Positions 1 through 7,240 are shown, counted from the first letter of the stretch. The stretch: DNA of 13,492 bases from Burkholderiaceae bacterium (GCA_013696665.1 JACCYC010000065.1:1-13492); one strand, 5' to 3'. Numbers and translations are program-made. Notes: generated from the letters alone by a model not told the origin.

Positions 1-93
1 CCTAACGTGTTTTCGACCGCAAGGATTCTGCGCCTAAATCCTGCCGCTGCGGAATAACACGTGCGGCCGTTCGTCGCCGAATCGCACGGCGCC

Positions 94-120
94 TTGCTTT
101 CGGCGCCTATACTGTATAAA
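94..120 (+). promoter_or_regulatory. Candidate sigma70 promoter overlapped by a LexA box
   Basis: TTGCTT (94-99) and TATAAA (115-120) are separated by 15 bp, a little shorter than ideal. The -10 element lies inside the palindromic LexA box, as expected for a LexA-repressed promoter. It points right, towards the small ORF starting at 164. The TTGCTT also lies in the loop between two GGCGCC hexamers (88-93 and 102-107), which could form a 6-bp hairpin. The remaining sequence from 1 to 93 shows no gene and no convincing start of a leftward gene. This promoter is inferred from position and consensus only. Confidence 0.35.
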
Positions 121-129
121 TCTACAGTA
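110..129. promoter_or_regulatory. LexA (SOS) box
   Basis: The sequence TACTGTATAAATCTACAGTA has the full CTGT-N8-ACAG core. It differs from the enterobacterial LexA consensus TACTGTATATATATACAGTA at only two positions. This is the site bound by the LexA repressor and released during DNA damage through RecA-stimulated LexA cleavage. It is inside the island that carries the integrase at 358-1605. The nearest start codon to the right is at 164. No leftward start was found before the window edge, though a leftward target further away is possible. Confidence 0.75.
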
Positions 130-163
130 CTAACAGGCTCAACAAAAAGCGCAGCGGCGGGCG

Positions 164-313
164 ATGCCCAGATGTGGCTGCGATAGGTGGGACGGACTCA
201 TGAGGAGTGTTGAAGAGCAGCGCCGAATCGTAAATCGACCAGAACGTTCACACGTTCCGTCGACAACTTTTTCAGTCATGACGACGACAAGCGATGGTGA
301 AACGAAACGGTAG
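164..313 (+). CDS. Possible SOS-regulated small ORF (49 aa), unknown
   Basis: The ORF opens with ATG 34 nt after the LexA box and ends with TAG. The predicted product is small, hydrophilic and charged, with two early cysteines (MPRCGCDRW) and a basic middle (EEQRRIVNRPERS); it has no membrane segment. The Shine-Dalgarno is weak (GGCGGG just before the ATG); an internal ATG at 200 is an alternative start. No family is recognised. The case rests on its position directly behind a LexA box and candidate promoter, and on the convergent integrase ending 45 nt downstream. It could equally be a chance ORF in a leader or a non-coding SOS transcript. Confidence 0.33.
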   Translation: MPRCGCDRWDGLMRSVEEQRRIVNRPERSHVPSTTFSVMTTTSDGETKR

Positions 314-314
314 A

Positions 315-343
315 TTCAAACCACTAGGCAGCTACGGTTTGAA
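315..343. repeat. Inverted repeat between convergent genes
   Basis: TTCAAACC (315-322) is followed by its exact reverse complement GGTTTGAA (336-343) with a 13-nt loop. It sits between the stop of the small ORF at 313 and the convergent stop of the integrase at 358. A bidirectional transcript end is one reading, but there is no T-tract; a protein-binding site is another. Confidence 0.4.
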
Positions 344-357
344 CACATGTTGGGTAC

Positions 358-1605
358 CTATCGAGCGTTGGCAAATTCACCCCAAGCAAGCAGCAGAGTA
401 GTGCGCTCACCTGAAAATACTGCACGGTTGTAAGCCGCCTTAACGCGATCCCCCTCCTTGTGCGCAAGGCACGCCTCGATCACATCCTCCCTGGCGATGT
501 CATTTTCATAGGCCCAAGTTGAAAAGGTAGCCCGCAACCCGTGAACGGTCGTTTCTTTTTGCAAGTTCATGCGTCTTAGTTGCATCAACATCGACATATT
601 GCTCAACGGCTCATCGTTGCTAATGGGACTGGGAAAGACATACTGGGAACCAAGCTGAGCCTGAGCTTGAACAATCTCCATTGCCCTCGGACACAGGAAC
701 ACCACATGTCGCTCGCCGCCCTTCATCCGGACGGCCGGAATTGTCCACACACCGTTGTCTAGATCAAACTCAGACCATACTGCTCGAACCGCTTCAGACG
801 TGCGCGCTACGGTAAGCAGGGTGAACTCCAAACAGCGCGCAGCCATGGCATCTTCCGCGCGAAGCGACCTTACAAACGCGGGCACATTCAGGAACGGCAG
901 CGATGCGAAGTGCCCCCGCTCCCGCCCTCGGCCGCGTTTTCCTTCTTGCAGCTTGCGCCTGATGGCGCGCGCAGGATTTCCGCTGCAAGTACCACGAAAC
1001 TCCGCATCATCGAAAACGCTTTCAAGGCGCTGGCGGATGCGACTGGCTGTCTCTGGCACTTTGCCTTGCAGCTCACCAACGAAGTCAAGCAACTCAGGAG
1101 CAGTGATCGCGGCGATTGGTTTGTGCCAGAGTAGCGGCGGCACGTGATTTTCTAAGGAAGAAATCCACTGCGCCGAATGCTTCGTAGTGCGAACGGGTTC
1201 TATAACCCTTTCGTGATAAGCGCGCGCAGCGCGTGCGAGCGAGAGTTGTTCGCGCGTTGCACTGCTTCTCTTAGCCGCTGCAATCTCCTGAGCCACAGTA
1301 CGGCGTGCATCGCGGTCGTCGATCGGGTCGGTACCTTGGGCAAGGGTGGCACGCGCTGCGGTTGCCGTTGCGCGCGCCTGGCTAAGACTATCTCCCGCCT
1401 GCTTCGGATTGTTTCTGTAGCAAGATCCCAATCCCATCTCTCGACGTTGGCCGGCCGACGCCGTATATCTAAACACCCACGTTGAAGACGTGCCCTGCAC
1501 TCGCAATATGAGGTTACCGCCGTCGCTGTAGCTTCCGTCGGCTGCAGCTTGCACTTGGCGAACAGTCAGACGATTTAACGAACCACCAGAACGTTTCTTA
1601 GCCAT
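358..1605 (-). CDS. P4-type tyrosine recombinase / island integrase
   Basis: This is a tyrosine integrase of the P4/prophage family (415 aa) that would recombine its island into the adjacent tRNA-Ser gene. The N-terminal part carries the DUF4102-like arm-binding domain (DGGNLILRV near 28-36, WVFRYT near 43-48). The C-terminal catalytic domain has the expected residues: Arg268 (TVARTSEA), Lys295 (MKGGERH), His355 and Arg358 (HGLRATFSTW), His382 (LAHKEGD) and the nucleophile Tyr392 (AAYNR). The chosen start is the ATG at 1605 (MAKKRSGG), preceded by AAGGGA. The frame is open 24 codons further upstream, but that part only translates 12-bp tandem repeats. The gene looks intact. It lies 197 bp from the tRNA 3' end, the classic integrase-next-to-att arrangement. 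Confidence 0.95.
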   Translation of the reverse strand: MAKKRSGGSLNRLTVRQVQAAADGSYSDGGNLILRVQGTSSTWVFRYTASAGQRREMGLGSCYRNNPKQAGDSLSQARATATAARATLAQGTDPIDDRDARRTVAQEIAAAKRSSATREQLSLARAARAYHERVIEPVRTTKHSAQWISSLENHVPPLLWHKPIAAITAPELLDFVGELQGKVPETASRIRQRLESVFDDAEFRGTCSGNPARAIRRKLQEGKRGRGRERGHFASLPFLNVPAFVRSLRAEDAMAARCLEFTLLTVARTSEAVRAVWSEFDLDNGVWTIPAVRMKGGERHVVFLCPRAMEIVQAQAQLGSQYVFPSPISNDEPLSNMSMLMQLRRMNLQKETTVHGLRATFSTWAYENDIAREDVIEACLAHKEGDRVKAAYNRAVFSGERTTLLLAWGEFANAR

Positions 1606-1632
1606 GGGTATCCCTTGCTCGAACTGGTCGCA

Positions 1633-1664
1633 ATCCACCAGCTGATCCACCAGCTGATCCACCA
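1633..1664. repeat. 12-bp tandem repeats upstream of the integrase start
   Basis: The unit ATCCACCAGCTG occurs twice and is followed by a partial third copy, ATCCACCAG, all exact. The array lies 28-59 bp upstream of the integrase ATG, between the gene and its tRNA target. Likely roles are integrase or excisionase arm-type binding sites, or an operator for the integrase gene. If translated from an upstream ATG at 1677 it gives LVDQLVDQLVD, which is unlike the start of family members. Confidence 0.8.
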
Positions 1665-1802
1665 GTAAGCACTGCATGCGGCTGCACTTCGCAGCAACTG
1701 CAACGCACTGAAACGAGTGTCGGGCTCTAAGGAATTGCCGTCAATTCAACGGCTTGGGGCATCTTCCCTGCACTGCATTGCACTGGCAGGGTGTAGTTAT
1801 AG

Positions 1803-1830
1803 TGGCGGAGAGAGTGGGATTCGAACCCAC
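1803..1830. other. Putative island attachment core (tRNA 3' end)
   Basis: The last part of tRNA-Ser (T-arm, acceptor strand and CCA) faces the integrase. Family P4-type integrases commonly use exactly this segment as the att core, leaving a complete tRNA at one end and a short direct repeat of its 3' end at the other. The second copy is not in this window, so the far end of the island must lie beyond position 1. The exact core limits cannot be fixed from one copy. Confidence 0.4.
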
Positions 1831-1893
1831 GATAGGCTTTTGACCTATACACACTTTCCAGGCGTGCGCCTTCGACCGCTCGGCCACCTCTCC
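1803..1893 (-). tRNA. tRNA-Ser (anticodon GGA)
   Basis: This is a class II tRNA with a long variable arm, read on the minus strand and including an encoded CCA. The acceptor GGAGAGG pairs with TCTCTCC (last pair G-T). The T-arm is GTGGG-TTCGAAT-CCCAC. The anticodon stem CACGC/GTGTG encloses loop CTGGAAA, so the anticodon is GGA (1857-1859), which decodes UCC and UCU. The gene begins 13 nt after the acs stop codon on the same strand, so it is either read through from acs or has its own promoter in the acs 3' end. Its 3' end faces the integrase and remains intact. Confidence 0.97.
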
Positions 1894-1906
1894 GTGTTGC
1901 GATAGC

Positions 1907-3877
1907 TTAGAGCGTCACCTTCAGTTGTTCCAGTATTGCCGGGTTCTCCAAAGTTGATACGTCCTGCGTGATGTCTTCGCCTTTGGCAATCGAACGCAAC
2001 AACCTGCGCATGATTTTTCCCGAGCGTGTCTTCGGCAGGTTGTCGCCAAAACGAATGTCCTTCGGCTTCGCGATGGCACCGATCTCCTTGCCGACCCACT
2101 CGCGCAGCTGCTTGGCGATCAGTTCGCCTGCTGCGCCCTCGGGCCGAGCCTGCTTCAACACGACGAACGCACAGATCGATTCACCGGTGACATCGTCGGG
2201 CCTGCCAACAACCGCGGCTTCTGCGACCAATGCATTGGCCACCAGCGCGGATTCGATTTCCATCGTGCCCATGCGATGGCCGGATACGTTGAGCACGTCG
2301 TCGATGCGACCCATGATCGTGAAGTAACCGGTATCGGGATTGCGCACCGAGCCGTCGCCCGCGAGGTACAGCGTGCCACCGAGTTCCTCGGGGTAATACG
2401 ATTTTCTGTATCGCTCCGGGTCGCCCCATATGGTGCGGATCATTGAAGGCCAAGGGCGCTTGATCACCAGCAGACCGCCTTGTCCGTTTGCCACGTCATG
2501 CCCTGCTTCATCGACCACGGCGGCGATGATGCCCGGCAGTGGCAGCGTGCACGAACCGGGTACGAGCGGTGTGGCCCCGGGCAGCGGCGTGATCATGTGG
2601 CCGCCCGTTTCGGTCTGCCAGAACGTGTCGACGACCGGACAACGCGAATTGCCGACGACGGTGTAGTACCACATCCAAGCTTCGGGATTGATCGGCTCAC
2701 CGACCGTTCCGAGCAGCCGCATCTTCGAAAGATCATATTTTTTCGGCAGCTCGCCGCCCGCCTTGATCAGCGAACGGATCGCCGTAGGCGCCGTATAGAA
2801 AATCGTGACGCCATGATCGGCGCACATCTTCCAGAATCGCCCCGCGTCCGGGTACGTCGGAACACCTTCGAAGATCACCTCCGTCGCGCCGACCGCCAAC
2901 GGGCCGTAGCAGACGTAGGTATGGCCTGTGATCCAGCCGACGTCAGCCGTGCACCAGAAAACATCCGACGGCTTGATGTCGAATGTCCACTTCATCGTCA
3001 TTGCAGCCCACAACAGATAGCCGGCGGTCGAATGCTGAACACCCTTCGGCTTGCCGGTTGAGCCCGACGTATACAAGATGAACAGCGGATGCTCGGCGCC
3101 AACGGGCACCGGATCGCAAGTTGCCGGCTGATTCGCCATCACGTCGTGCAGCCAGCGATCACGCCCTTCAGTCCAGGCGACGGTGCCTCCGGTGCGGCGA
3201 TACACGATTACGTTGCGCACCTTTTCGCAGCCGCCCAACGCAAAGGCATCATCGATCGCGCTCTTCAATGCGATCGCCCTGCCCCCACGCATTTGTTCGT
3301 CGGCCGCAATGATCAGCGTGGCACCCGCGTCGATCACGCGCTCCTGCACGCTCTTGGCGGAGAACCCGCCGAAGACGACCGAGTGCGTGATGCCGAGACG
3401 AGCACACGCCTGCATTGCTGCAACCGCCTCAATTGACATCGGCATGTAGATGATCGCGCGCTCGCCCTTGGCGTGACCGAGTGCGCGGATGCCGTTTGCA
3501 AGCTGGCAGACCTTCGCATGCAGCTCGCGATACGTGATCTTCGTGACCTTGCCGTCGTCGGCCTCGAAAATAATGGCTACCTTTTCTGCGTTTCCGTTCG
3601 CCAAGTTGCGATCGAGGCAGTCGTACGAGGCGTTGAGCTCACCGTCGTCGAACCACTTGTAGAACGGCGCGCCCGATTCGTCCAGCACGCGCGTAAAAGG
3701 CTTGCTCCATTGGAGATTCTCACGCGCAAGGCGGCCCCAGAAGCCCGTGAAATCCTGTTCAGCTTCGGCGCACAGCGCGTGATACGCATCCATGCCGGCA
3801 ACATTGGCTTGTTGCACAAACTCTGCACTGGGCGGAAAGATACGATGCTCGTGCGAGACCGATTCAATGTTGCCCAT
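1907..3877 (-). CDS. acs: Acetyl-CoA synthetase (AMP-forming)
   Basis: The enzyme (656 aa) activates acetate to acetyl-CoA through acetyl-AMP, using ATP and CoA in the cytoplasm. All ANL-superfamily core motifs are present: the phosphate loop YTSGSTGKPKG (269-279), WCTADVGWITGHTY (308-321), TFWQTETGGH (418-427), the hinge region YLAGDG...GYFTIMGRIDDVLNVSGHR (504-535) and the catalytic lysine in PKTRSGKIMRR (Lys621), the usual site of regulatory acetylation. Length is typical for the family. The ATG at 3877 is preceded by AAAAAAGGA at good spacing. The sequence is intact and closest in style to betaproteobacterial Acs. The FMN reductase lies about 100 bp upstream on the same strand and the tRNA 13 nt downstream. 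Confidence 0.97.
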   Translation of the reverse strand: MGNIESVSHEHRIFPPSAEFVQQANVAGMDAYHALCAEAEQDFTGFWGRLARENLQWSKPFTRVLDESGAPFYKWFDDGELNASYDCLDRNLANGNAEKVAIIFEADDGKVTKITYRELHAKVCQLANGIRALGHAKGERAIIYMPMSIEAVAAMQACARLGITHSVVFGGFSAKSVQERVIDAGATLIIAADEQMRGGRAIALKSAIDDAFALGGCEKVRNVIVYRRTGGTVAWTEGRDRWLHDVMANQPATCDPVPVGAEHPLFILYTSGSTGKPKGVQHSTAGYLLWAAMTMKWTFDIKPSDVFWCTADVGWITGHTYVCYGPLAVGATEVIFEGVPTYPDAGRFWKMCADHGVTIFYTAPTAIRSLIKAGGELPKKYDLSKMRLLGTVGEPINPEAWMWYYTVVGNSRCPVVDTFWQTETGGHMITPLPGATPLVPGSCTLPLPGIIAAVVDEAGHDVANGQGGLLVIKRPWPSMIRTIWGDPERYRKSYYPEELGGTLYLAGDGSVRNPDTGYFTIMGRIDDVLNVSGHRMGTMEIESALVANALVAEAAVVGRPDDVTGESICAFVVLKQARPEGAAGELIAKQLREWVGKEIGAIAKPKDIRFGDNLPKTRSGKIMRRLLRSIAKGEDITQDVSTLENPAILEQLKVTL

Positions 3878-3951
3878 TTTCTTGTCCTTTTTTGGCGCGC
3901 ATCGAGAGCGCGCTGTTATGTCTCGCCGCGAATATTATCGCTGGGCAGCGG

Positions 3952-3970
3952 ATCGCTCGGGACGAGCGAT
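3952..3970. terminator. Hairpin between FMN reductase and acs, possible terminator
   Basis: ATCGCTCG and CGAGCGAT form a perfect 8-bp stem with a GGA loop, 6 nt beyond the reductase stop codon. There is no T-tract in either direction, so it is not a classical intrinsic terminator. It may still slow transcription or protect the mRNA 3' end ahead of acs. Confidence 0.3.
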
Positions 3971-3976
3971 GACGGA

Positions 3977-4525
3977 TCAGCCAGGCGAGTGCAGCTTCAC
4001 CCACGCTACGTAGCGCTGCATCCGCTGCCCGAGGAACTTCGAGCTATCTGCACCCATGTTGCCGTCTTTGTCGAAAAGCCCATCAGAAACGCGAACAAAC
4101 GCCTCAGGCTGACCGAGCGTGGGCATGTCGAGATACGCAAGAATGTTGCGTAAATGCTGTTGCGCCACTGCGGTACTGATCGCGCCCGGTGAAACGCCTA
4201 TGACGCCTGCCGGTTTGCCCGCCCACGCGCTTTGACCATAGGGCCGCGACGCGTGGTCGATTGCATTTTTTAGCACGCCCGGAATCGAGCGGTTGTATTC
4301 GGGCGTAACAAAAAGCACACCTTGCGCCGACTTGATTTCGCTCTTCAGCCGCTTGACGGGAGCGGCGGGGTCTGCATTGTCGCCATGGTTATAAAGCGGC
4401 AAATCACCGATTTCAACTTGCTTGAACGAAAACTCTGGCGCCAGCTTTGCTAACGCCGTCGCCAACCGGCGAATGAAAGAGTCGCGGCGCAGACTGCCGA
4501 CCACTACCGCGATCTGATGGGTCAT
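3977..4525 (-). CDS. NAD(P)H-dependent FMN reductase (ChrR/YieF-like)
   Basis: A soluble flavodoxin-fold oxidoreductase (182 aa) of the NADPH-dependent FMN reductase family. Members bind FMN and reduce quinones, azo dyes or chromate with NAD(P)H. The FMN phosphate-binding loop GSLRRDSF is at 10-17, and the family signature TPEYNRSIPGVLKNAIDHASRP runs from 74 to 95. Length matches E. coli ChrR/YieF closely. The start at 4525 has only a weak Shine-Dalgarno (GAAGCGAG). It lies 76 bp downstream of the DUF3299 gene on the same strand, so read-through from the metal cluster is possible, but no functional link is evident. The true physiological substrate cannot be told from sequence. Confidence 0.9.
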   Translation of the reverse strand: MTHQIAVVVGSLRRDSFIRRLATALAKLAPEFSFKQVEIGDLPLYNHGDNADPAAPVKRLKSEIKSAQGVLFVTPEYNRSIPGVLKNAIDHASRPYGQSAWAGKPAGVIGVSPGAISTAVAQQHLRNILAYLDMPTLGQPEAFVRVSDGLFDKDGNMGADSSKFLGQRMQRYVAWVKLHSPG

Positions 4526-4601
4526 CGTTTACTCGCTTCAGTGGCAGATCTAGAGCGACCCTGACGGAGCGCAGCGTTGCTTGGTGCCTTTTGGTGCTCA
4601 G

Positions 4602-5117
4602 CTATCTGACGCCGGTTGCCAACTGCGCGTCGGTCAGCCGGTAATACAGACCGTGGGGATCATCGCGCAACACATTTAGACGGCCGGCAACGACCACCGG
4701 CTCATAGGTGTGCCTGATCGAGGTCTTCGCTTTGACCTCGACGATGTATTCGGGACCGACCGACAAACAGAACGGACAACTCGCTGGCCGCATCGTCAAT
4801 AAAAAATGATTGTGCTTCTCGCCGGCGGCGATCGGCATCATATAGCCCTGCAATTTGACGTCTTGCTGGTCGAGCTTGCGGACTTCCGCAGCGAACTCAG
4901 GAAGAAAGCGCTGGCCGACTTGTGCCGTCTTGACCTGGCCCAGCACTTTCCACGAAACGATTCCCTTTATTTCTGGCAATTCGTTAAGCAGCCGCGGATC
5001 GATCGGCAGTTGCATCCCGGGGTTGCCCCCGATGCTCGGCGACTGCGGGGCCGCTGGATTCGGGACAAGAAGAAACAGCATCGCTGCTGCTAGTCCTACG
5101 TTATGCAGTCGATTCAT
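4602..5117 (-). CDS. DUF3299-like exported protein of the metal-transport cluster
   Basis: This 171-aa protein begins with a signal peptide (MNRLHNVGLAAAMLFLLVPNP, cleavage probably near 24-26). The mature part shows DUF3299-like features: VKLQGYMMPI (87-96), HFLLTMRPASCPFC (104-117) and a C-terminal strand set ending GLYYRLTDAQL. The CPFC pair (Cys114, Cys117) could bind metal or form a disulfide. The start is the ATG at 5117, preceded by AAGGTGA; a longer reading frame upstream overlaps the 91-aa gene in another frame and is not credible. It follows that gene by 14 nt. DUF3299 proteins accompany the zinc-related ABC loci PA4063-4066 and zrgABCDE, where their molecular role is unsettled. The family call is from recall of motifs, not a search. 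Confidence 0.82.
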   Translation of the reverse strand: MNRLHNVGLAAAMLFLLVPNPAAPQSPSIGGNPGMQLPIDPRLLNELPEIKGIVSWKVLGQVKTAQVGQRFLPEFAAEVRKLDQQDVKLQGYMMPIAAGEKHNHFLLTMRPASCPFCLSVGPEYIVEVKAKTSIRHTYEPVVVAGRLNVLRDDPHGLYYRLTDAQLATGVR

Positions 5118-5131
5118 CGTTCTCACCTTGC

Positions 5132-5407
5132 TCAATGAGCATGCCGCATGCCGCAATATTGGCCCACCGCGATGCCTTTGCATGCATCCCGTAGCCGGGA
5201 ATGACATTGTGCCTCGGCTGTACTGGATTCCAGACACCGCGCAGCTTCCTCGTGCGCTCTGGCCATTTGCCGATGGCGCGCAATATCTCCATCGCGATGT
5301 GCGTCCGCCTTCGGCGGCGGGGCCGTAGAGCTCTTGGCTGGCGGAGTCGTCGGCTGCGCCAGCGCAATCACTGACACTAACAATAGAAGCGTCCACATCA
5401 CTCTCAT
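5132..5407 (-). CDS. Small Cys/His-rich exported protein (91 aa)
   Basis: It opens with a clear signal peptide (MRVMWTLLLLVSVIALAQP). A Pro/Lys-rich linker (about 20-34) follows, then a helical domain with four cysteines in the pattern AARCLE...AQCHSRLRDACKGIAVGQYCG, and the tail MRHAH. The histidines (HRDGDIARHRQMARAHEE and the terminal HAH) and cysteines suggest two disulfides or a metal site. The ATG at 5407 lies 4 nt past the permease stop, and its Shine-Dalgarno AAAGGG is within the last permease codons, so translation is probably coupled. The next gene begins 14 nt later. I do not recognise a named family; a periplasmic metal-binding or chaperone role is inferred from context. Confidence 0.75.
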   Translation of the reverse strand: MRVMWTLLLLVSVIALAQPTTPPAKSSTAPPPKADAHRDGDIARHRQMARAHEEAARCLESSTAEAQCHSRLRDACKGIAVGQYCGMRHAH

Positions 5408-5411
5408 CAAT

Positions 5412-6608
5412 TCACCCTTTGGCAAGTGTCTGCGCCACATCCATCCGACCGGCGCGCCACGCCGGCAACAGCGCAGCGATCGTCGAAGTCAACAGCGCAA
5501 CGATACCAATCCACAGCAAATCGGGCGTGACATGCGCAGTCACAGAAAACGCCCGGGCTTGAGCCAGCCGCGTTGCAACGACGGCCACCGCGCCGAGCCC
5601 GATCAGCAAGCCCACAATAATTGCAGCCAAGGCAAAAAGCCACGCTTCAAACAGCATGAGCCCCGCGATACGGCCGCGGCTGGCGCCGAGCAATCGCATG
5701 ACCGCAATGTCGTAGCGTCGCTCCTCGAGCGCACTGTACAGCGTGACAAAAAGAGCGAGTAACGATGATGCAATCAGAACCGCGGCGAACACACGCATTG
5801 TGTTTATGCCAACGCCTACCACCGTGAAAAGCCGCGCCAACTCGCTCGCTGGCGACGCTGCCATCAATCGGTTCTCGGCGTTCACCTGCCGTGGCACGAT
5901 CGCCGCTGCCAGCGGCGACGCATAGCGCACCAGCACTGCTGTCACTTCACGATCGGCTTCCAAGATCGCGCGCTCGGTCGCGTCCGCCGCTTGGCCCTCG
6001 TGCGCGCGCCAGACGCTCGATTTGTCGGTAATCAGCAGCCGATCAAGCACGGTCCCGGTCGGCATCAAGATGCCAACCACGTTGTACATCGACTCTTCGT
6101 GAATCGCTCCGCCTTCGGTCAGGCCATGAGTTCCAGCAAACGTCGATGCCATGGAGAGTCCGGTGGTGCGCGCAACTTCGGCGCCGAGCACCGCTTGCAT
6201 AGGCGCAGTCCAGATCCCGCCGGACGCTAGACGACCGCCATAGTGTTCTATCAAAGCCGGCTCGGTACCGACGATACGAAACCCGCGAAAGTTATCGCCC
6301 AGCGACACTGGGATCACCTGGGCCACCAGCCGGTTGGCGCGCAATTGATCGACGGCGGCGAGCGCAACATTGCCGGTGGGGACATCGACGTGATAAACGG
6401 CGGAAAGAACCAGTTGCAAGGGTGAGCCCTTGGCACCGGCGACGAGGTCGATACCTTGCGCATCGCGCGTCATCTGCCGTGACAGTTGCCCCTGAACCAG
6501 TACGACGAAGACCAACGTCGCAATGCCGAGCGCGAGCAGCACAACCGCTAGCGTGGTTTGCAGCGGCTTACGCAACAGCTGCGCAACCACAAGTCGCCAG
6601 GCGTTCAT
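5412..6608 (-). CDS. FtsX/MacB-type ABC transporter permease
   Basis: This inner-membrane permease (398 aa) has the MacB/FtsX plan: one N-terminal membrane helix (about 18-38), a large periplasmic domain (about 40-265) and three C-terminal helices (about 272-293, 317-345 and 363-382). The cytoplasmic loop carries EERRYDIAVMRLLGASR (295-311), the coupling segment typical of the FtsX domain, and the protein ends with the usual LPAWRAGRMDVAQTL. Its ATG overlaps the ATPase stop by 4 bp (ATGA), so the two are translationally coupled and form one transporter. Such permeases usually move or release substrates between membrane and periplasm rather than import classically; homologues in PA4063-4066 and zrg loci are tied to zinc homeostasis. 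Confidence 0.93.
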   Translation of the reverse strand: MNAWRLVVAQLLRKPLQTTLAVVLLALGIATLVFVVLVQGQLSRQMTRDAQGIDLVAGAKGSPLQLVLSAVYHVDVPTGNVALAAVDQLRANRLVAQVIPVSLGDNFRGFRIVGTEPALIEHYGGRLASGGIWTAPMQAVLGAEVARTTGLSMASTFAGTHGLTEGGAIHEESMYNVVGILMPTGTVLDRLLITDKSSVWRAHEGQAADATERAILEADREVTAVLVRYASPLAAAIVPRQVNAENRLMAASPASELARLFTVVGVGINTMRVFAAVLIASSLLALFVTLYSALEERRYDIAVMRLLGASRGRIAGLMLFEAWLFALAAIIVGLLIGLGAVAVVATRLAQARAFSVTAHVTPDLLWIGIVALLTSTIAALLPAWRAGRMDVAQTLAKG

Positions 6609-7240
6609 GACAATGCCCGGTTCAAATGCACTTGGCGTGCAAAACGTTCGCGAATTCTCGCGTCGTGCGTCGCGACGACGAGCAACGCACCGGTCATACG
6701 CGCTGCCTCGAACAGCAACTCGACCGCTCGCGCCGCATTTGCGTCGTCCAGGCTGGACGTGGGCTCGTCGGCCAGCAGCAGGCGCGGCTTGTTGACGATC
6801 GCACGGGCAATCGCCACCCGCTGCTGTTCGCCGACGCTTAACCGTTCGGGCCGCGCGTGCATTCGCGCCTGCAGACCGAGATCCTGCAACAGAATGCGAG
6901 CGGCATCGCTATCGGCGTTGCCGATGAAATACTGTGCGAGGCGCACATTGTCGAGCGCGCTCAGGCTCGGTAGCAGATGCAGCATCTGCGGAATTACGCC
7001 AACGCGACTCGCGCGCCAGCGATCACTGCGCTCGACCGGTGGATAAAGAACTTCATCGTCCAGCGTTACGCTGCCCGCGGTTGGACGCAGAATGCCGGCA
7101 AGGACGTGCAGCAGCGTTGTCTTGCCGGCCCCGCTCGACCCTATCAGTGCGCAGTGCTCATCGCGCGCGAGCTCGAAATCGGCAACCGCCAATACAAGCC
7201 GGTTGCCGTAGGAGTGGGTGACTGCACGAACCGAAAGCAT
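6605..7240 (-). CDS. ABC transporter ATP-binding protein (LolD/MacB-type)
   Basis: A 211-aa cytoplasmic ATPase with every canonical element: Walker A GSSGAGKT (34-41), Q-loop Gln85 (VIPQMLHLLP), signature LSVGEQQR (134-141), Walker B with RLLLADEP (153-160, Glu159 catalytic), D-loop SSLDD and switch His192 (VATHD). Size and motifs fit the LolD/MacB/FtsE group that partners FtsX-type permeases. The start at 7240 has AAGG about 8 nt upstream. It begins 41 bp after the receptor stop and overlaps the permease start, which places it in the same transcription unit. Confidence 0.95.
   Translation of the reverse strand: MLSVRAVTHSYGNRLVLAVADFELARDEHCALIGSSGAGKTTLLHVLAGILRPTAGSVTLDDEVLYPPVERSDRWRASRVGVIPQMLHLLPSLSALDNVRLAQYFIGNADSDAARILLQDLGLQARMHARPERLSVGEQQRVAIARAIVNKPRLLLADEPTSSLDDANAARAVELLFEAARMTGALLVVATHDARIRERFARQVHLNRALS

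Noticed and set aside
1..357. Second copy of the tRNA-Ser 3' end marking the far island boundary
   Set aside because: No match to the acceptor/T-arm sequence occurs left of the integrase, so the other attachment site must be outside the window.
1606..1677. 24-residue extension of the integrase
   Set aside because: It only translates tandem repeats (LVDQLVDQLVD); ATG 1605 has AAGGGA and matches family starts.
2480..3061. Plus-strand open frame of 193 codons
   Set aside because: It is antisense to the unmistakable acs gene, with low-complexity Arg-rich translation and no ribosome-binding site.
3473..4153. Plus-strand open frame of 226 codons across the acs start
   Set aside because: It is the complement of acs and the FMN reductase, both of which carry clear family motifs on the other strand.
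5118..5396. N-terminal extension of the DUF3299 protein by 93 residues
   Set aside because: It would destroy the signal peptide placement and overlaps the 91-aa Cys/His gene in another frame; ATG 5117 has AAGGTGA and a proper signal sequence.
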